Shown here: piece after piece, positions 15,761-25,477 of the stretch
Position numbering within the stretch: the stretch's first letter is position 1
Layout of the letters: the number at the start of each line of letters is the position of its first letter
NCBI GenBank assembly: GCA_021405315.1
Contig: QWIH01000017.1
Span: forward strand, 1 to 64,000
Length of the DNA: 64,000 nt
DNA from: Leptolyngbya sp. PLA1
GTDB taxonomy: Bacteria; Planctomycetota; Phycisphaerae; Phycisphaerales; UBA1924
Reading direction: 5' to 3'
Translations under genes and position numbers: made by a program
The notes under the pieces: generated by a model
Databases searched by the model: none
The model's input: the letters and a program-made list of their open reading frames with translations, nothing else
What the model was told of the DNA's origin: nothing

Positions 15761-18700
15761 CCGGTCACCCTCCCCAGCCCGACCCGAAGAAGGCCGAGGA
15801 GGTCTTCCTCGCCGTCGCCGACCTCCCCCGCGAACAGGCGGAGGCCGCGCTCCGGGAGCGATGCGCGGGCGACGCGGCCCTCGAAGCCCTCGTCCGCGAA
15901 CTCCTCGGCTTTCACATGCAGGGCGAGGGCGTGCTCGACAAGCCCGAACTGCTCACCAAGGGCGTTCCGTTCTTCCGGCGCGACCTCGCGGAAGAAGCCC
16001 TCCCCGCGGGCACCCGCCTCGGCGAGTACGTCATCGAGAAGCTCATCGGCACCGGGGGCATGGGCTCCGTCTACCTCGCGACGCAGGGCCGGCCCCGCCG
16101 CACCGTGGCGCTCAAGGTCATCCGCCGGGGTGTAGCCACCGCCGCGATGATCCGCCGTTTCGAGCACGAGGCCGAAGTGCTCGGCCGGCTGCAGCACCCG
16201 GGCATCGCGCAGATCTACGAGGCCGGCGCCGCCTCCGTCGGACCCGGCGAGTACCCGCAGCCCTACATCGCGATGGAGTACATCGACGGCGAGTCGCTGA
16301 GTGCCCACGCGAAGTCGCACGGCCTGACCCGCGCACAGAAGCTCGAGCTCATGGCCCGCGTCTGCGACGCCGTGCAGCATGCCCACCAGCGGGGTGTCAT
16401 CCACCGCGACCTCAAGCCGGGGAACATCCTCGTGGACCGCACCGGCCAACCCAAGATCCTCGACTTCGGCGTCGCCCGGGCCGCGGACGCCGACCTCCGC
16501 GTCGCGACCCTCCAGACCAGCGTCGGCCAGCTCATCGGCACGCTCCCCTACATGAGCCCCGAGCAGGTGCTCGCGGACCCATCCGAGGTTGACACCCGCT
16601 CGGACGTCTACGCACTCGGCGTGATGCTCTACGAACTGCTCACAGGCAAGCTCCCCCTGGATGTGGGCAGCCGGCCCATCCCGGAGGCCGCCAGGCTCAT
16701 CCGGGAGGAGACCCCGTCCAGACTCAGCTCCATCTCGCGCGAGTACCGCGGTGACGTGGAGACCATCGTCGCCAAGGCGATGGACAAGCAGAAGCGCCGG
16801 CGATACCAGTCCGCCGCGGAACTGGCCGAGGACATCCGCCTCCACCTGCGGGGCATGCCGATCTCCGCCAAGCAGGACTCCGCGTGGTACGTGCTGGTGA
16901 AGCAGGCCCAGCGGCACCGCGTGGTCGCGGGCGTGGGCGCCGCGCTCCTCGCCAGCCTCCTCGCGTTCACCGTCTACGCCAGCGTCCAGGCCGGCCGCTT
17001 CCAGCGCCTCGCCCGGAGCGAGTCCCTCGCGAGGAAGACCGCGGTGGACGCGGGCGAGGTCGCCGCACGCGAGGCCGCCCGCGCCAACGAGCAGGCCGAG
17101 CGACTGAACGATCAGCTCTACGCCAGCAACATCGAGCGGGGACGACTCCTGGGCCTTGCGGGCAATCTTGTCCAGGCCGAGGACCTCCTCTGGCGCAGCT
17201 TCCTGGCCCGCCCCTTGAGCTCGCGCGGCCGGTGGGCCCTCTGGGAGTTCTACGAGCGACACCCCTGCCGCTGGTCCCGGTCCGCTTTCCCCGTCGGGGC
17301 GTCCTTCGTCGCCGTCGGGCCCGCCGGCGAGATCGCCGTCGCATCCAACACGGGCGACATCGCCCTCTACGAGCCGTCCAGGGGCGACGAGCAGCGACGC
17401 TGGACCGTCGATGCGAGGCTCCCGCTCGCGATGCGGTTCAGCGCCGACGGCCGCTCGCTCATCGTGATCAAGCGCACCGGAGTGATCTCGACCTACGACA
17501 TGGCCTCACCCGCCGACGCTCCTCCCGCCTCCTCTGACGTGCCCATCCCATCGACCGCCGGCGTCACCGCCTTCGGCCTCTCCTCGGACGGAGCCAGCCT
17601 CGCCCTGTGGAAGAGGGGCGGCGAGCTGATGATCGTGAACACCGCCGACGGCGCCGTGACGCAGACGCTCAAGGACGACGCCGCCGATCCGGCTTCCTGC
17701 ATCGCGTTCTCCGATTCCCGGGACCTGCTCGCCATCGGTACCGCCGGGGGACTCCTCAAGATCATGAACCGGGCGACGGGCGAGATCGTCCGCAGGTGGA
17801 CGACCGAGCCCGGAAACCTCATCGGACTGGACTTCAGCGACGACGGCTCCATGGTCGCCGCCGGCCACCGATCGCGCTTCATCCAGGTCATGAGGGTCTC
17901 TGATGGCGAGCTGATCGGCACCTTCCGAAGCGAGCTGGCCGCGTCGCGCTACGTCGCCATCTCGCCCGACGGCCGCCACCTCATGGGCAGCGACATGGGC
18001 GCCACCTGCATCTGGAACATCCGTGACGGCTCCCTGACGCGCCAGATCGTCATGCACCGGGGGGGAAGCGCCGAGGCCGCCTGGACCCGCGATGGCACGG
18101 GGCTGGTCTCAACCGGGCGCGACGGCATGCTCCGGATGTGGGAGCCAACCTCCGTCCCCGGAACCCGGGACTTCGAGGGGCACACCAGCTGGGTCTTCGG
18201 TGCCGTCACCTCGCCCACAGACCAGACCCTTGTCTCCGCCGGTGGGGAAGGCGTCGTACGGTTCTGGCGCCGCGATGGCACCAGCCTCGGCGAGCTGAAG
18301 GTCAGCACCGCCCGCATCCGCATCCTGCTGTTCACCCCCGACGGGTCGCGCCTGTTCGCCGGAAGCGCCGACGGCCGCGTGCACGTCGTCGACCCCGCCT
18401 CGCGCACCCTCCTCACCTCGTTCGAGGGACCGGGCAAGGCGGAGGTGTCCTCCCTCGCCCTCACCCCCGACGGATCGAGCCTCGTCGTCGGCGGCTATAC
18501 CAACATCATCAACGTCCACAACCTCCCGGACCTCTCGCTCCGCGCCAGCCTCACCCTGCCCCGCACGGGAGGGGTCGTCCGCTCCCTGCTCATCACCCGC
18601 GACGGCATGACCATGTACACCGATGGCTGCGGGCCCGAGGTCTGCGTCTTCGACATGCAGACGCTCACGCTCCGCGAGCGCCTCACAGGCCCCGCCGTGC

Positions 18701-19170
18701 TCAGAAACCTCTCGCTCAGCGAGGGCACGGGGCGCCTCGCCGCGGGCATGGACGACGGCCGCATCTGCCTCTGGAACGTCCAGACCGGGCAGTTCCTCGC
18801 CACGCTCGACGGGCACAGCACCGGCGTCTGGGCAGTGGCGTTCTCGCCCACCGGCCGCGTGCTCGCCTCCGGCAGCGACGACTCGACCGTCAAGCTCTGG
18901 GACCCGGAAGCCGGGGTCGTCCTCGTCAGCCTCTCGCCCGGCAGGGGCGAGGTGCCCTTCGTGAGCTTCAGCCCGGACGGGCACCTGCTCATCGCGTGCT
19001 TCCAGAACCGCACGTTCCGGACGTGGAACCTGCTGCACTACAACCTCAGCATCGCCGGGAATATCGAGCACCAGATCCAGCGGCTCTCCGGGGAGCTCGA
19101 CCCCTCGATCGACCTCACGGGCGTCCGTGACTGGGCGCGGATGATCAGGGAGCAGGTCCCGCAGCACTGA
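15757..19170 (+). CDS. Membrane Ser/Thr protein kinase with C-terminal WD40 propeller
   Basis: 1137-residue Hanks-type kinase. After an N-terminal helical segment, the kinase domain spans about residues 90-365. It has a glycine loop (GTGGMGSVYLA, 98-108), catalytic lysine K120 in VALKVI, HRDLKPGN with D218, and DFGVARA. One membrane helix follows at about 389-413, then a coiled segment rich in Ala/Glu/Arg. From about residue 500 onward WD40-type repeats run to the end, for example GRLAAGMDDGRICLWNVQTG and GRVLASGSDDSTVKLWDPE. The kinase is therefore cytoplasmic and the propeller outside, as a sensor. Its start overlaps the sigma factor gene, suggesting a sigma/kinase signalling pair. The target is inferred, not shown. 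Confidence 0.93.
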   Translation: MTGHPPQPDPKKAEEVFLAVADLPREQAEAALRERCAGDAALEALVRELLGFHMQGEGVLDKPELLTKGVPFFRRDLAEEALPAGTRLGEYVIEKLIGTGGMGSVYLATQGRPRRTVALKVIRRGVATAAMIRRFEHEAEVLGRLQHPGIAQIYEAGAASVGPGEYPQPYIAMEYIDGESLSAHAKSHGLTRAQKLELMARVCDAVQHAHQRGVIHRDLKPGNILVDRTGQPKILDFGVARAADADLRVATLQTSVGQLIGTLPYMSPEQVLADPSEVDTRSDVYALGVMLYELLTGKLPLDVGSRPIPEAARLIREETPSRLSSISREYRGDVETIVAKAMDKQKRRRYQSAAELAEDIRLHLRGMPISAKQDSAWYVLVKQAQRHRVVAGVGAALLASLLAFTVYASVQAGRFQRLARSESLARKTAVDAGEVAAREAARANEQAERLNDQLYASNIERGRLLGLAGNLVQAEDLLWRSFLARPLSSRGRWALWEFYERHPCRWSRSAFPVGASFVAVGPAGEIAVASNTGDIALYEPSRGDEQRRWTVDARLPLAMRFSADGRSLIVIKRTGVISTYDMASPADAPPASSDVPIPSTAGVTAFGLSSDGASLALWKRGGELMIVNTADGAVTQTLKDDAADPASCIAFSDSRDLLAIGTAGGLLKIMNRATGEIVRRWTTEPGNLIGLDFSDDGSMVAAGHRSRFIQVMRVSDGELIGTFRSELAASRYVAISPDGRHLMGSDMGATCIWNIRDGSLTRQIVMHRGGSAEAAWTRDGTGLVSTGRDGMLRMWEPTSVPGTRDFEGHTSWVFGAVTSPTDQTLVSAGGEGVVRFWRRDGTSLGELKVSTARIRILLFTPDGSRLFAGSADGRVHVVDPASRTLLTSFEGPGKAEVSSLALTPDGSSLVVGGYTNIINVHNLPDLSLRASLTLPRTGGVVRSLLITRDGMTMYTDGCGPEVCVFDMQTLTLRERLTGPAVLRNLSLSEGTGRLAAGMDDGRICLWNVQTGQFLATLDGHSTGVWAVAFSPTGRVLASGSDDSTVKLWDPEAGVVLVSLSPGRGEVPFVSFSPDGHLLIACFQNRTFRTWNLLHYNLSIAGNIEHQIQRLSGELDPSIDLTGVRDWARMIREQVPQH

Positions 19171-19195
19171 CCCGCGCTCGGCCCGCGGCCCTCGG

Positions 19196-19570
19196 TCAGC
19201 GCTGCTCGATCGTCGGACGCATCTTCTGCCCGCGCTGCTTGTACGCGTTCATCGCCGCGGCCTTGTCCGGGAACTCCTGCGAGCAGAACACCAGCTTCGA
19301 GTTCCCGATCTGGATCTCGTCGTTGTCCCGCAGGTCGATCTCCGCGTCGATCTTCCGCCCGTTGATGAACATGCCGTTCGCGCTCTTCATGTCCAGCGCG
19401 ATGTACTTCCCCGTCCCGTCGTCATACCGGATCTGCACGTGCTTGCGGCTCACCCGGTCGTCCACGACCTGCAGCGGGCACCCTTCGTCACGCCCGATCA
19501 CGATCGTGCGCTTGCCGAGGGGCTGGTACAGACCTTCGCTCGGACCGGAAACGACGAGGATCGACGGCAT
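19196..19570 (-). CDS. FHA-domain protein
   Basis: 124-residue protein that is essentially one forkhead-associated domain, a phosphothreonine-binding module. The signature residues are present: IGRDEGCPLQVVDDRVSRKH (G-R, S-R-K-H), and later KSANGMFINGRKI (the S-x-N-G-x-x-x-N-G motif) and LRDNDEIQIG. The C-terminal tail (AAAMNAYKQRGQKMRPTIEQ) is outside the domain. ATG at 19570 has AAGGGG upstream. It is convergent with the kinase gene, ending 25 bases from it, so a link between the two (FHA reading kinase marks) is an inference from position only. Downstream of its own promoter it is followed by nothing on the same strand. Confidence 0.9.
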   Translation of the reverse strand: MPSILVVSGPSEGLYQPLGKRTIVIGRDEGCPLQVVDDRVSRKHVQIRYDDGTGKYIALDMKSANGMFINGRKIDAEIDLRDNDEIQIGNSKLVFCSQEFPDKAAAMNAYKQRGQKMRPTIEQR

Positions 19571-19629
19571 GAGAGGTACCCCTTGGAGTGCGTCCGCCAC
19601 TATATGCCCCCGCCGCGAGAAGCCGCCCG

Positions 19630-21102
19630 CTACAGCAGCGGGCTGAAGAGCTGGGCGCACTGGTCCACGAAGCGGAGGTGCAGAGGGCGCCTCTTCCACC
19701 GGGCCGCGGACACCGGCCGCCCCTCCGCCTCGAAGTGCTTCTGCATGAACCGAAGCTGCCTCGCGAACCCCTCGTCGTAGACGAACAGGGTGCACTCGAA
19801 GTTCAGCCAGAAGCTCCGCATGTCGAAGTTCGCCGAGCCCACCACCGCGAGCCGCCGGTCGATCGTTGCGGTCTTGGCATGCAGCAGCCCGTGCGGGTGC
19901 TGCACGATCCGCACGCCGGCACCCAGCAGGTCGCCGAAGTGCGACCGCGCCGCCGCCGCCACCAGCCTCGCGTCCAGCACGTCCGGAATCACCAGCGTCA
20001 CGTCCACGCCCCGCCACGCGGCGTTGATCAACGCTGCCTTCGTCGCCTCGTCCGGCACGAAGTACGGCGTCGTCATGATGATCTCGTGCTGGGCTCCGAA
20101 CAGCATCGCAAGCATCGCAGAGTGGATCGCGTCGGGCTGTCCCCCGGGCCCGGTCGCAAGCACGTGCACCACGCACTGGCCGGCCGGTTCCTCGGACTCG
20201 CGGGGGAAGTACGGGGCCAGGTCCGCCAGTTCCTCATCCGCCTCGATCACCCAATCCCGAAGGAACACGGTCTGCAGCGCCTGCACCGCGGGGCCGCGCA
20301 GCCTCACCGTGGAATCGATCCACGGACCCACCTTCGCCCGACGCTTCAGGCGGAAGGTCTCGTCGGTCAGATTCTGGCTCCCGCAGTACGCGATCCGCCC
20401 GTCGATCACCGCGAGCTTCCGGTGGTTCCGCAGATCGATCCGCGCCAGCAGCATCCGGAACGGGTTGACGGGGAGCGCGTCCACCACCTTCACGCCTGCG
20501 CGGCGCATCCGCTCCACGATCTCATGTCTCAGGAACTGCTTGCTCCCCACGGCGTCCACCAGCACGCGGCATTCCACCCCGCGCCCCGCCGCCCGCATCA
20601 GGGCCTCGCACACCTCCAGCCCCTTGTTCGCCGGCATCCAGATGTAGAAGAGCAGGTGGCAGTGGTGCCGTGACTCCTCGATGTCCGCGATCAGCCGGTC
20701 CAGCACCGGTCCGCCCGTCCCAAGAAGCTCCACGTCGTTCCCGCGGAGCGCCGGCATCCCTCCCATGCTGGTCGCCAACCGCGCCAGCGGGCGATAGCCC
20801 GGATCCTCGCTGGTCCAGTCCAGGCCCTGCCGCCGCCAGTGCACCACCGCCTCGTTCTCGATCCGCGATGACAGCCTGGAGTGCTGTTCCGCACGCCGAA
20901 GCCCCAGACGGGGCTCGCCCACCAGCAGGTACACCGCGCTCGGTACAAACGGGATCGGAACCAGCACCAGCAGCAGAAGCCATGAGAGCGAGACCGCCAC
21001 CGTCGCGTCCCGCATGATCACTCGCACCGCCAGCACCAGCCTCAGCAGCCAGTCCGCGGCGATCAGCGCGGCTCCCGACCATGTCACGATCTCGGTCCAC
21101 AC
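19630..21102 (-). CDS. cls: Cardiolipin synthase
   Basis: 490-residue phospholipase-D-family enzyme, close in length to E. coli ClsA (486). Two N-terminal membrane helices are visible (about 8-28 and 36-60). Two HKD active-site motifs follow: HRKLAVIDGRIAYCGSQN and HAKTATIDRRLAVVGSANFD. It is expected to join two phosphatidylglycerol molecules into cardiolipin in the inner membrane. It precedes the FHA gene by 59 bases on the same strand, so they may be co-transcribed. The second catalytic motif has the strict H-x-K-x-x-x-x-D spacing, so the enzyme should be active. Confidence 0.93.
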   Translation of the reverse strand: MWTEIVTWSGAALIAADWLLRLVLAVRVIMRDATVAVSLSWLLLLVLVPIPFVPSAVYLLVGEPRLGLRRAEQHSRLSSRIENEAVVHWRRQGLDWTSEDPGYRPLARLATSMGGMPALRGNDVELLGTGGPVLDRLIADIEESRHHCHLLFYIWMPANKGLEVCEALMRAAGRGVECRVLVDAVGSKQFLRHEIVERMRRAGVKVVDALPVNPFRMLLARIDLRNHRKLAVIDGRIAYCGSQNLTDETFRLKRRAKVGPWIDSTVRLRGPAVQALQTVFLRDWVIEADEELADLAPYFPRESEEPAGQCVVHVLATGPGGQPDAIHSAMLAMLFGAQHEIIMTTPYFVPDEATKAALINAAWRGVDVTLVIPDVLDARLVAAAARSHFGDLLGAGVRIVQHPHGLLHAKTATIDRRLAVVGSANFDMRSFWLNFECTLFVYDEGFARQLRFMQKHFEAEGRPVSAARWKRRPLHLRFVDQCAQLFSPLL

Positions 21103-21141
21103 GCCCCGAGGGCTCCTTCGTCGGGCAAAACGCCCCGAGCA

Positions 21142-22032
21142 CTACTTCAACGGCTTTGCGGCCTCCGCCGGCGCGCCAAACTCCCCCGGGCTGAACAGCG
21201 GGCCCTTCGGATTCCCCATGAGCGTGCGATGAAGCTTGAACTTCCCGGATCCACGCTCGAGCTGCACACTCCCCTCGCCGACCGGCGCCTCCATCCAGAT
21301 CGTCGCCGACCCGGGACGCGCCTCCACCTTCGGCGATCCCCACCACAGCCCCTGCACCGGCGTGCCGTCCGGAGCCAGCAGCAGCACCCAGTCCCCATCG
21401 TTCCCCAACGCCGCGTACTGCGACATGGTCTTCATCGAAAACACCCGCGCGGCGCCGAACGCGCTGTTCTCGCCCGCCGCTCCCTCCGAGGTGCCCACCG
21501 CGCCCGGCACCGTCGAGTCCATCCCGTTGAACACCACCACAACCTCCCCCGGCTTGAGCGTGAGATCCGGGAAGGTGAACCGCACGTGCTGACCAGGGGC
21601 GTCATAGGGCTGCTTCTCACGCGGGGCCGCGTCCCGCCCTCCGCCGGGCGATGTCGTCTTCGCCGGGTCCGCCGGCGCTCTCGGCGCGGGCTGCGTCACG
21701 GGAGCGGTGGGGGACGCGGGCGATGCCGTGCCGCCTCCGGGTGAGGCGGCCGTGCCGCCCAGGCTTTCCTCGCGTGCCTCCCACGCGTTGGAATCCAGCA
21801 CCGTGTACCCCTTCAAGTTGATCGACGAGTCCGAGAGGTTCGCGAGCTCGATGAACTCATCGCCGCCCGACGTGCGCTTCCCGTCCTTGTTCGCGTCCCC
21901 CGCGAGCCTCCCCGGCACGTCGTACAGAACCTCCGTGATCATCGGGTGCGGCCCCGTGGCCTTCGCAGGTTGCGGAGCCTGCCCTCCCGGCTGCAACGCA
22001 AGAAGCGCGATCAAAATGCACGTCTGAGGCAT
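21142..22032 (-). CDS. Exported lamin-tail-domain (LTD) protein
   Basis: 296-residue protein with a short hydrophobic N-terminus (residues 1-17, possible signal). The LTD-type fold begins at MITEVLYDVPG and continues with GDEFIELANLSDSSINLKGY and VLDSNAWE. A Pro/Ala/Gly/Thr-rich insertion (about 95-145) splits it from the later strands (VRFTFPDLTLKPGEVVVVFNG, GDWVLLLAPDGTPVQGLWWG). Bacterial LTD proteins are usually exported and bind carbohydrate or other surface ligands. A GDANKDGKR segment near residue 45 looks like an isolated calcium-type loop. It is divergent from thiS with only about 50 bases between them, and precedes the cardiolipin synthase on the same strand by 39 bases. Confidence 0.75.
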   Translation of the reverse strand: MPQTCILIALLALQPGGQAPQPAKATGPHPMITEVLYDVPGRLAGDANKDGKRTSGGDEFIELANLSDSSINLKGYTVLDSNAWEAREESLGGTAASPGGGTASPASPTAPVTQPAPRAPADPAKTTSPGGGRDAAPREKQPYDAPGQHVRFTFPDLTLKPGEVVVVFNGMDSTVPGAVGTSEGAAGENSAFGAARVFSMKTMSQYAALGNDGDWVLLLAPDGTPVQGLWWGSPKVEARPGSATIWMEAPVGEGSVQLERGSGKFKLHRTLMGNPKGPLFSPGEFGAPAEAAKPLK

Positions 22033-22079
22033 GCGAGGCTCCTGGATTCCCCCCCGTGACGGGGCCCTACCGTCTGGGC

Positions 22080-22280
22080 ATGTTGGTCACGGTCAACGGC
22101 AAAGCAATGGAACTCCCCGAACCCACAACGGTACGGCAGCTTATCGAGAAACTTGACCTCGGGAAGGCCGCCTGCGCCGCCGAGGTCAACCGCCGCCTCA
22201 TCCCCCACAAGGAGCACCCCGACAGGCTCCTCCAGCCGGGTGACGTCGTCGAGCTCGTCTCGCTCGTGGGAGGTGGCTGA
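22080..22280 (+). CDS. thiS: Sulfur carrier protein ThiS
   Basis: 66-residue ubiquitin-fold protein that carries thiocarboxylate sulfur for thiazole formation in thiamine synthesis. It shows [20 protein letters not shown], an internal [14 protein letters not shown] segment and the essential C-terminal VSLVGGG ending. I favour the ATG at 22080; one eight codons upstream is also possible but adds residues outside the fold. ThiG begins 2 bases after the stop, so they are translated together. ThiF, ThiH and ThiE are not in the window. Confidence 0.93.
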   Translation: MLVTVNGKAMELPEPTTVRQLIEKLDLGKAACAAEVNRRLIPHKEHPDRLLQPGDVVELVSLVGGG

Positions 22281-22282
22281 GC

Positions 22283-23143
22283 ATGAGCAGCCCGGCCCCC
22301 CAGACCCGAGCCCCCGAGCCCGGCGAATCGCCCCTCCGCGTCGGCAGCCGCACGCTCCAGTCCCGCCTTGTCGTCGGTACCGGCAAGTACAACTCCATGG
22401 AGGTCATGCGCGACGCGCTCCACGCCTCCGGGTGCGACGTCGTCACCGTCGCGGTCCGCCGCGAACGTCTGTACAACGAACAGGGCAGGTCGCTCCTCGA
22501 GTTCCTCGACCTTTCCCGGTACGCCATCCTCCCCAACACAGCCGGCTGCTTCAACGCCGAAGACGCCATCCGCGTAGCCCGCCTGGGCCGCGACATCCTC
22601 GAGCAACTCGGCAACCCCGGCGCGTCCTGGGTCAAGCTCGAAGTGCTGGGCGACAAGAAGACGCTCCTGCCGGATCCCGTCGGAACGCTGGAGGCCACGC
22701 GGGAACTCGTCGCGGACGGCTTCACGGTCCTCGCCTATACCAGCGACGACCCGATCTGTGCCGCACGCATCAAGGCCGCGGGCGCCGCGTCTGTCATGCC
22801 AGCCGGCTCTCCCATTGGCTCCGGGCAGGGCGTGCTCAATCCGGCCAATATTGTCCTCTGTCTTGAGGCTCTGAAGGACGGCGACCCCTCCTATCCCGTC
22901 ATTGTCGACGCGGGAGTCGGTTCAGCGAGCGATGTCGCCGCGGCGATGGAACTCGGTGCGGACGCCGTACTTCTGAACACCGCCATCGCCCATGCCAAAC
23001 AGCCGGTCATGATGGCGCACGCCATGCGCCACGCCTGCCTTGCCGGCCGTCAGTCTTACCTCGCGGGCCGCATCCCCCGAAAGAGGTACGCCACCGCCAG
23101 CAGCCCCTGGGAGGGCGTCATCGGGTACATCCCCGGCGAGTAG
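22283..23143 (+). CDS. thiG: Thiazole synthase ThiG
   Basis: 286-residue TIM-barrel enzyme that forms the thiazole phosphate of thiamine from DXP, a glycine-derived imine and ThiS thiocarboxylate. Typical segments are [12 protein letters not shown] at the start, [46 protein letters not shown], the [11 protein letters not shown] loop and [20 protein letters not shown]. Schiff-base lysine should be in the VKLEV strand. The N-terminus is about 20 residues longer than average. It forms an operon with thiS, 2 bases apart. Confidence 0.96.
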   Translation: MSSPAPQTRAPEPGESPLRVGSRTLQSRLVVGTGKYNSMEVMRDALHASGCDVVTVAVRRERLYNEQGRSLLEFLDLSRYAILPNTAGCFNAEDAIRVARLGRDILEQLGNPGASWVKLEVLGDKKTLLPDPVGTLEATRELVADGFTVLAYTSDDPICAARIKAAGAASVMPAGSPIGSGQGVLNPANIVLCLEALKDGDPSYPVIVDAGVGSASDVAAAMELGADAVLLNTAIAHAKQPVMMAHAMRHACLAGRQSYLAGRIPRKRYATASSPWEGVIGYIPGE

Positions 23144-23210
23144 CATCGCTGGCGCATCCGCCCCTCTCCGGCGCATTGAGTCTGGAAGGACTCTGTCCCA
23201 GGAGCCGGCG

Positions 23211-23639
23211 GTGCCCCGTGTTGTACTTCTCAACCCGTTCGCGACAGGCTGGCTGCTCGGAGCGCAGTGCCTGATGATCCTCGGCTTCCTCCCGCTCGTC
23301 GGGATCCCGCTGATCATCCGTGCCAAGCAGGCCTTCGCGGGCATGGACCCTGAGCCCATGTCGCTCGTGGCGGTCCCCGCGTTCTTCTGGGTCGCATCCT
23401 TCGCCAGTGTCGCGCTCGCCATCCGCCGCGCCGGAGGCGGCTGGGGCCTCGCCCTCGCGGGCGGCGCCGCGACCGCCGCGGTCTTTTCCGTCTTCGCCTG
23501 GCTCTCGGTCTACTGGATGGTCCTCATGGCCGACCGCATCTGGACCGTGGTCGCGCTCGCCATCGTCGTCACGTTGCTCTACCTGACCATCGGCACACCC
23601 AAGTGGTCCACGTCCCGACTCAGGGCGAGCGAGGTCTGA
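23211..23639 (+). CDS. Small membrane protein of unknown function
   Basis: 142-residue protein starting with GTG at 23211, preceded by AGGAG about 8 bases upstream; it begins VPRVVLLNPFATGW. About four hydrophobic segments are visible (about residues 10-32, 45-65, 70-90, 100-125). The C-terminus is short and polar (GTPKWSTSRLRASEV). It lies 67 bases after thiG on the same strand. I do not recognise a family. A longer reading back into thiG is possible but lacks a start with a binding site. Confidence 0.6.
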   Translation: MPRVVLLNPFATGWLLGAQCLMILGFLPLVGIPLIIRAKQAFAGMDPEPMSLVAVPAFFWVASFASVALAIRRAGGGWGLALAGGAATAAVFSVFAWLSVYWMVLMADRIWTVVALAIVVTLLYLTIGTPKWSTSRLRASEV

Positions 23640-23645
23640 CCACCC

Positions 23646-25409
23646 TCACTCTCCCCCGAACCGCCACGCCGGCGCGTCCGCCACGCTGGTCCGGCCGGGC
23701 ATCAGCGCCGCTCGCATGAGCGCGACCGGGATCGGTCCCTCGCGGAGCACCGCGTCATGAAACTGCCGGTGTGTCATGCCGCCGCTCCCCACCAGCTCGC
23801 GGTGCAGTGCCCGCACCTGCAGCCCTCCGATCATGTACCCGCACTGGTACAGCGGGGAATAGTCGCCCGAGATGTACCGCCTGACCTCGCTCGTGGCGCC
23901 GAACCGCTCGTGCCCCACGCGCTCGACCAGGAAGTCGATCATCTCCTCGGGTGTCATCTGCCCGAGGTGGAACCGCAGGCTCACCGTGATCCGCGCGCAC
24001 CGGTGTGCCCTCCAGAACAGCATCCCGATCCTGTCCTCCGGGGAGGTCGGGTAGCCAAGGTCCCACATCAGCATCTCCCAGTGAAGCGCCCACCCCTCCA
24101 CAAGGAACGGCGTCGAGAACATCTGCCTGTAGGGCCTCACCCGGCTTTCCACATACCCCTGCAGGTGGTGCCCCGGGATCAGCTCGTGCGGCGTCACGAT
24201 CCGGTTGAAGTGCCGGTTGTTCCCCCGCATCGACATCAGCTTGTCGTCGTGCTTCATCCCGTCCGTCGGGTATGACACGCCCATCGCCTGCCCGAAGTAC
24301 ACCGCGAACGGCCAGGTCTTCTGCTGCGCGGGCGTGATCATCCGCAGCCGCCAGGTCTCTTCGCACATGGGCGGGATGGTCACAAGGTCCCGCTCCTTCA
24401 GCCACTGAATCGCGAACCGCGACTGCTCCGCCGCCAGTTCATCCTGCTTCCCCGGGGGCACGTGGTCGGCCTTCACCCGCGCCAGCGCGGCGCGCCAGTC
24501 GTCGACCAGGCCCATCTCCGCCGACGCCTTCTTCATCTCCGCCTCGCACCACGCCAGCTCCCGGTCCCCGATGGCGATCAGCTCCTCCGGCGAGTACGGG
24601 ATCATCTCCGCCCTCAGATCCGCCAGCAGCGACTCGCGCCCGACGGGGTCACCCACCAGCGGGTCCGCATCCTCGCCCCGCTGCCCCGCGATCTCCTCCC
24701 GAAGGTACTTCGCGTACTCCTCCATCGCCGCGCGGGCCCCCTCATAGGGCTGCTTCACCCACCACGAAAACTCAGGCTCGAACCCGGCGTGAAACTCGTA
24801 CCACTCGTCGAGCTGCCGACGGATCGTGTCCGCGGCGCCCGCGGCACGACGGGCCAGCACCGGCGACACCGCCAGCGGCGCGTCCTCCGGCTTTGACGCC
24901 GCTTCGCCCTTCCTCCCGGCCTCGATGCGCCCGCGCACCGCACGCAACTCCGCCGCCAGCGGGGCAAGAGCCGCCGCCGCCGCGGGCGCGTCCACCTCCT
25001 TCAGCGCCCGCGACTCGGCCACGATCCGCTGCACCACCTCCCGGAACGGCAGCACCGGCCCCATCTCCGCCAGCCGACGCGACTCCAGGTCCAGCTCGGC
25101 CAGCGCATGGTCCAGATGTGAGGCCAGCAGCGCCGCGTCCACCTGGTTGCTCCGGTCCAGCACGCCAGGGTCCACCCCCGTGACCACGCCCCGCCACGAC
25201 TCCGTGTGCTCACGCAGCCTCGCGATGCGTGCCTCCGACCACGCCAGGTCGTGGAACCTCCGCAGGTCGTTCCGCTCCGTCTCATACCGCCGGATCAGGT
25301 TCGGAACCGGCCCCGTGTCCGGCGCCGACGCGGGTTCCACATGAGGGGCGGGCTGCGCCGGCACCTGGCAGGCAGCAAGCAGGACGCACACGATCGCGGC
25401 GTGGATCAT
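23646..25409 (-). CDS. DUF885 family peptidase-like protein, probable lipoprotein
   Basis: 587-residue protein. The N-terminus (MIHAAIVCVLLAACQVPAQ) is a likely lipoprotein signal with LAAC at the cysteine. The DUF885 domain covers the rest. The core motif TPHELIPGHHLQ resembles a metalloprotease site (H-E-x-x-x-x-x-H), with FLVEGWALHWEMLMWDLGY supplying a further glutamate, and SPLYQCGYMIGG near the C-terminus is typical of the family. DUF885 proteins are thought to be zinc metallopeptidase-like, but substrates are mostly unknown. ATG at 25409 lacks a strong binding site; a GTG two codons upstream is an alternative. It is divergent from the GNAT gene. Confidence 0.85.
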   Translation of the reverse strand: MIHAAIVCVLLAACQVPAQPAPHVEPASAPDTGPVPNLIRRYETERNDLRRFHDLAWSEARIARLREHTESWRGVVTGVDPGVLDRSNQVDAALLASHLDHALAELDLESRRLAEMGPVLPFREVVQRIVAESRALKEVDAPAAAAALAPLAAELRAVRGRIEAGRKGEAASKPEDAPLAVSPVLARRAAGAADTIRRQLDEWYEFHAGFEPEFSWWVKQPYEGARAAMEEYAKYLREEIAGQRGEDADPLVGDPVGRESLLADLRAEMIPYSPEELIAIGDRELAWCEAEMKKASAEMGLVDDWRAALARVKADHVPPGKQDELAAEQSRFAIQWLKERDLVTIPPMCEETWRLRMITPAQQKTWPFAVYFGQAMGVSYPTDGMKHDDKLMSMRGNNRHFNRIVTPHELIPGHHLQGYVESRVRPYRQMFSTPFLVEGWALHWEMLMWDLGYPTSPEDRIGMLFWRAHRCARITVSLRFHLGQMTPEEMIDFLVERVGHERFGATSEVRRYISGDYSPLYQCGYMIGGLQVRALHRELVGSGGMTHRQFHDAVLREGPIPVALMRAALMPGRTSVADAPAWRFGGE

Positions 25410-25477
25410 CCGCACACGGTACCCGCCCGCACGCGCCCGCCGCAAGGCCGCACGCCCCCGCGAGGTATCATCCGTCC

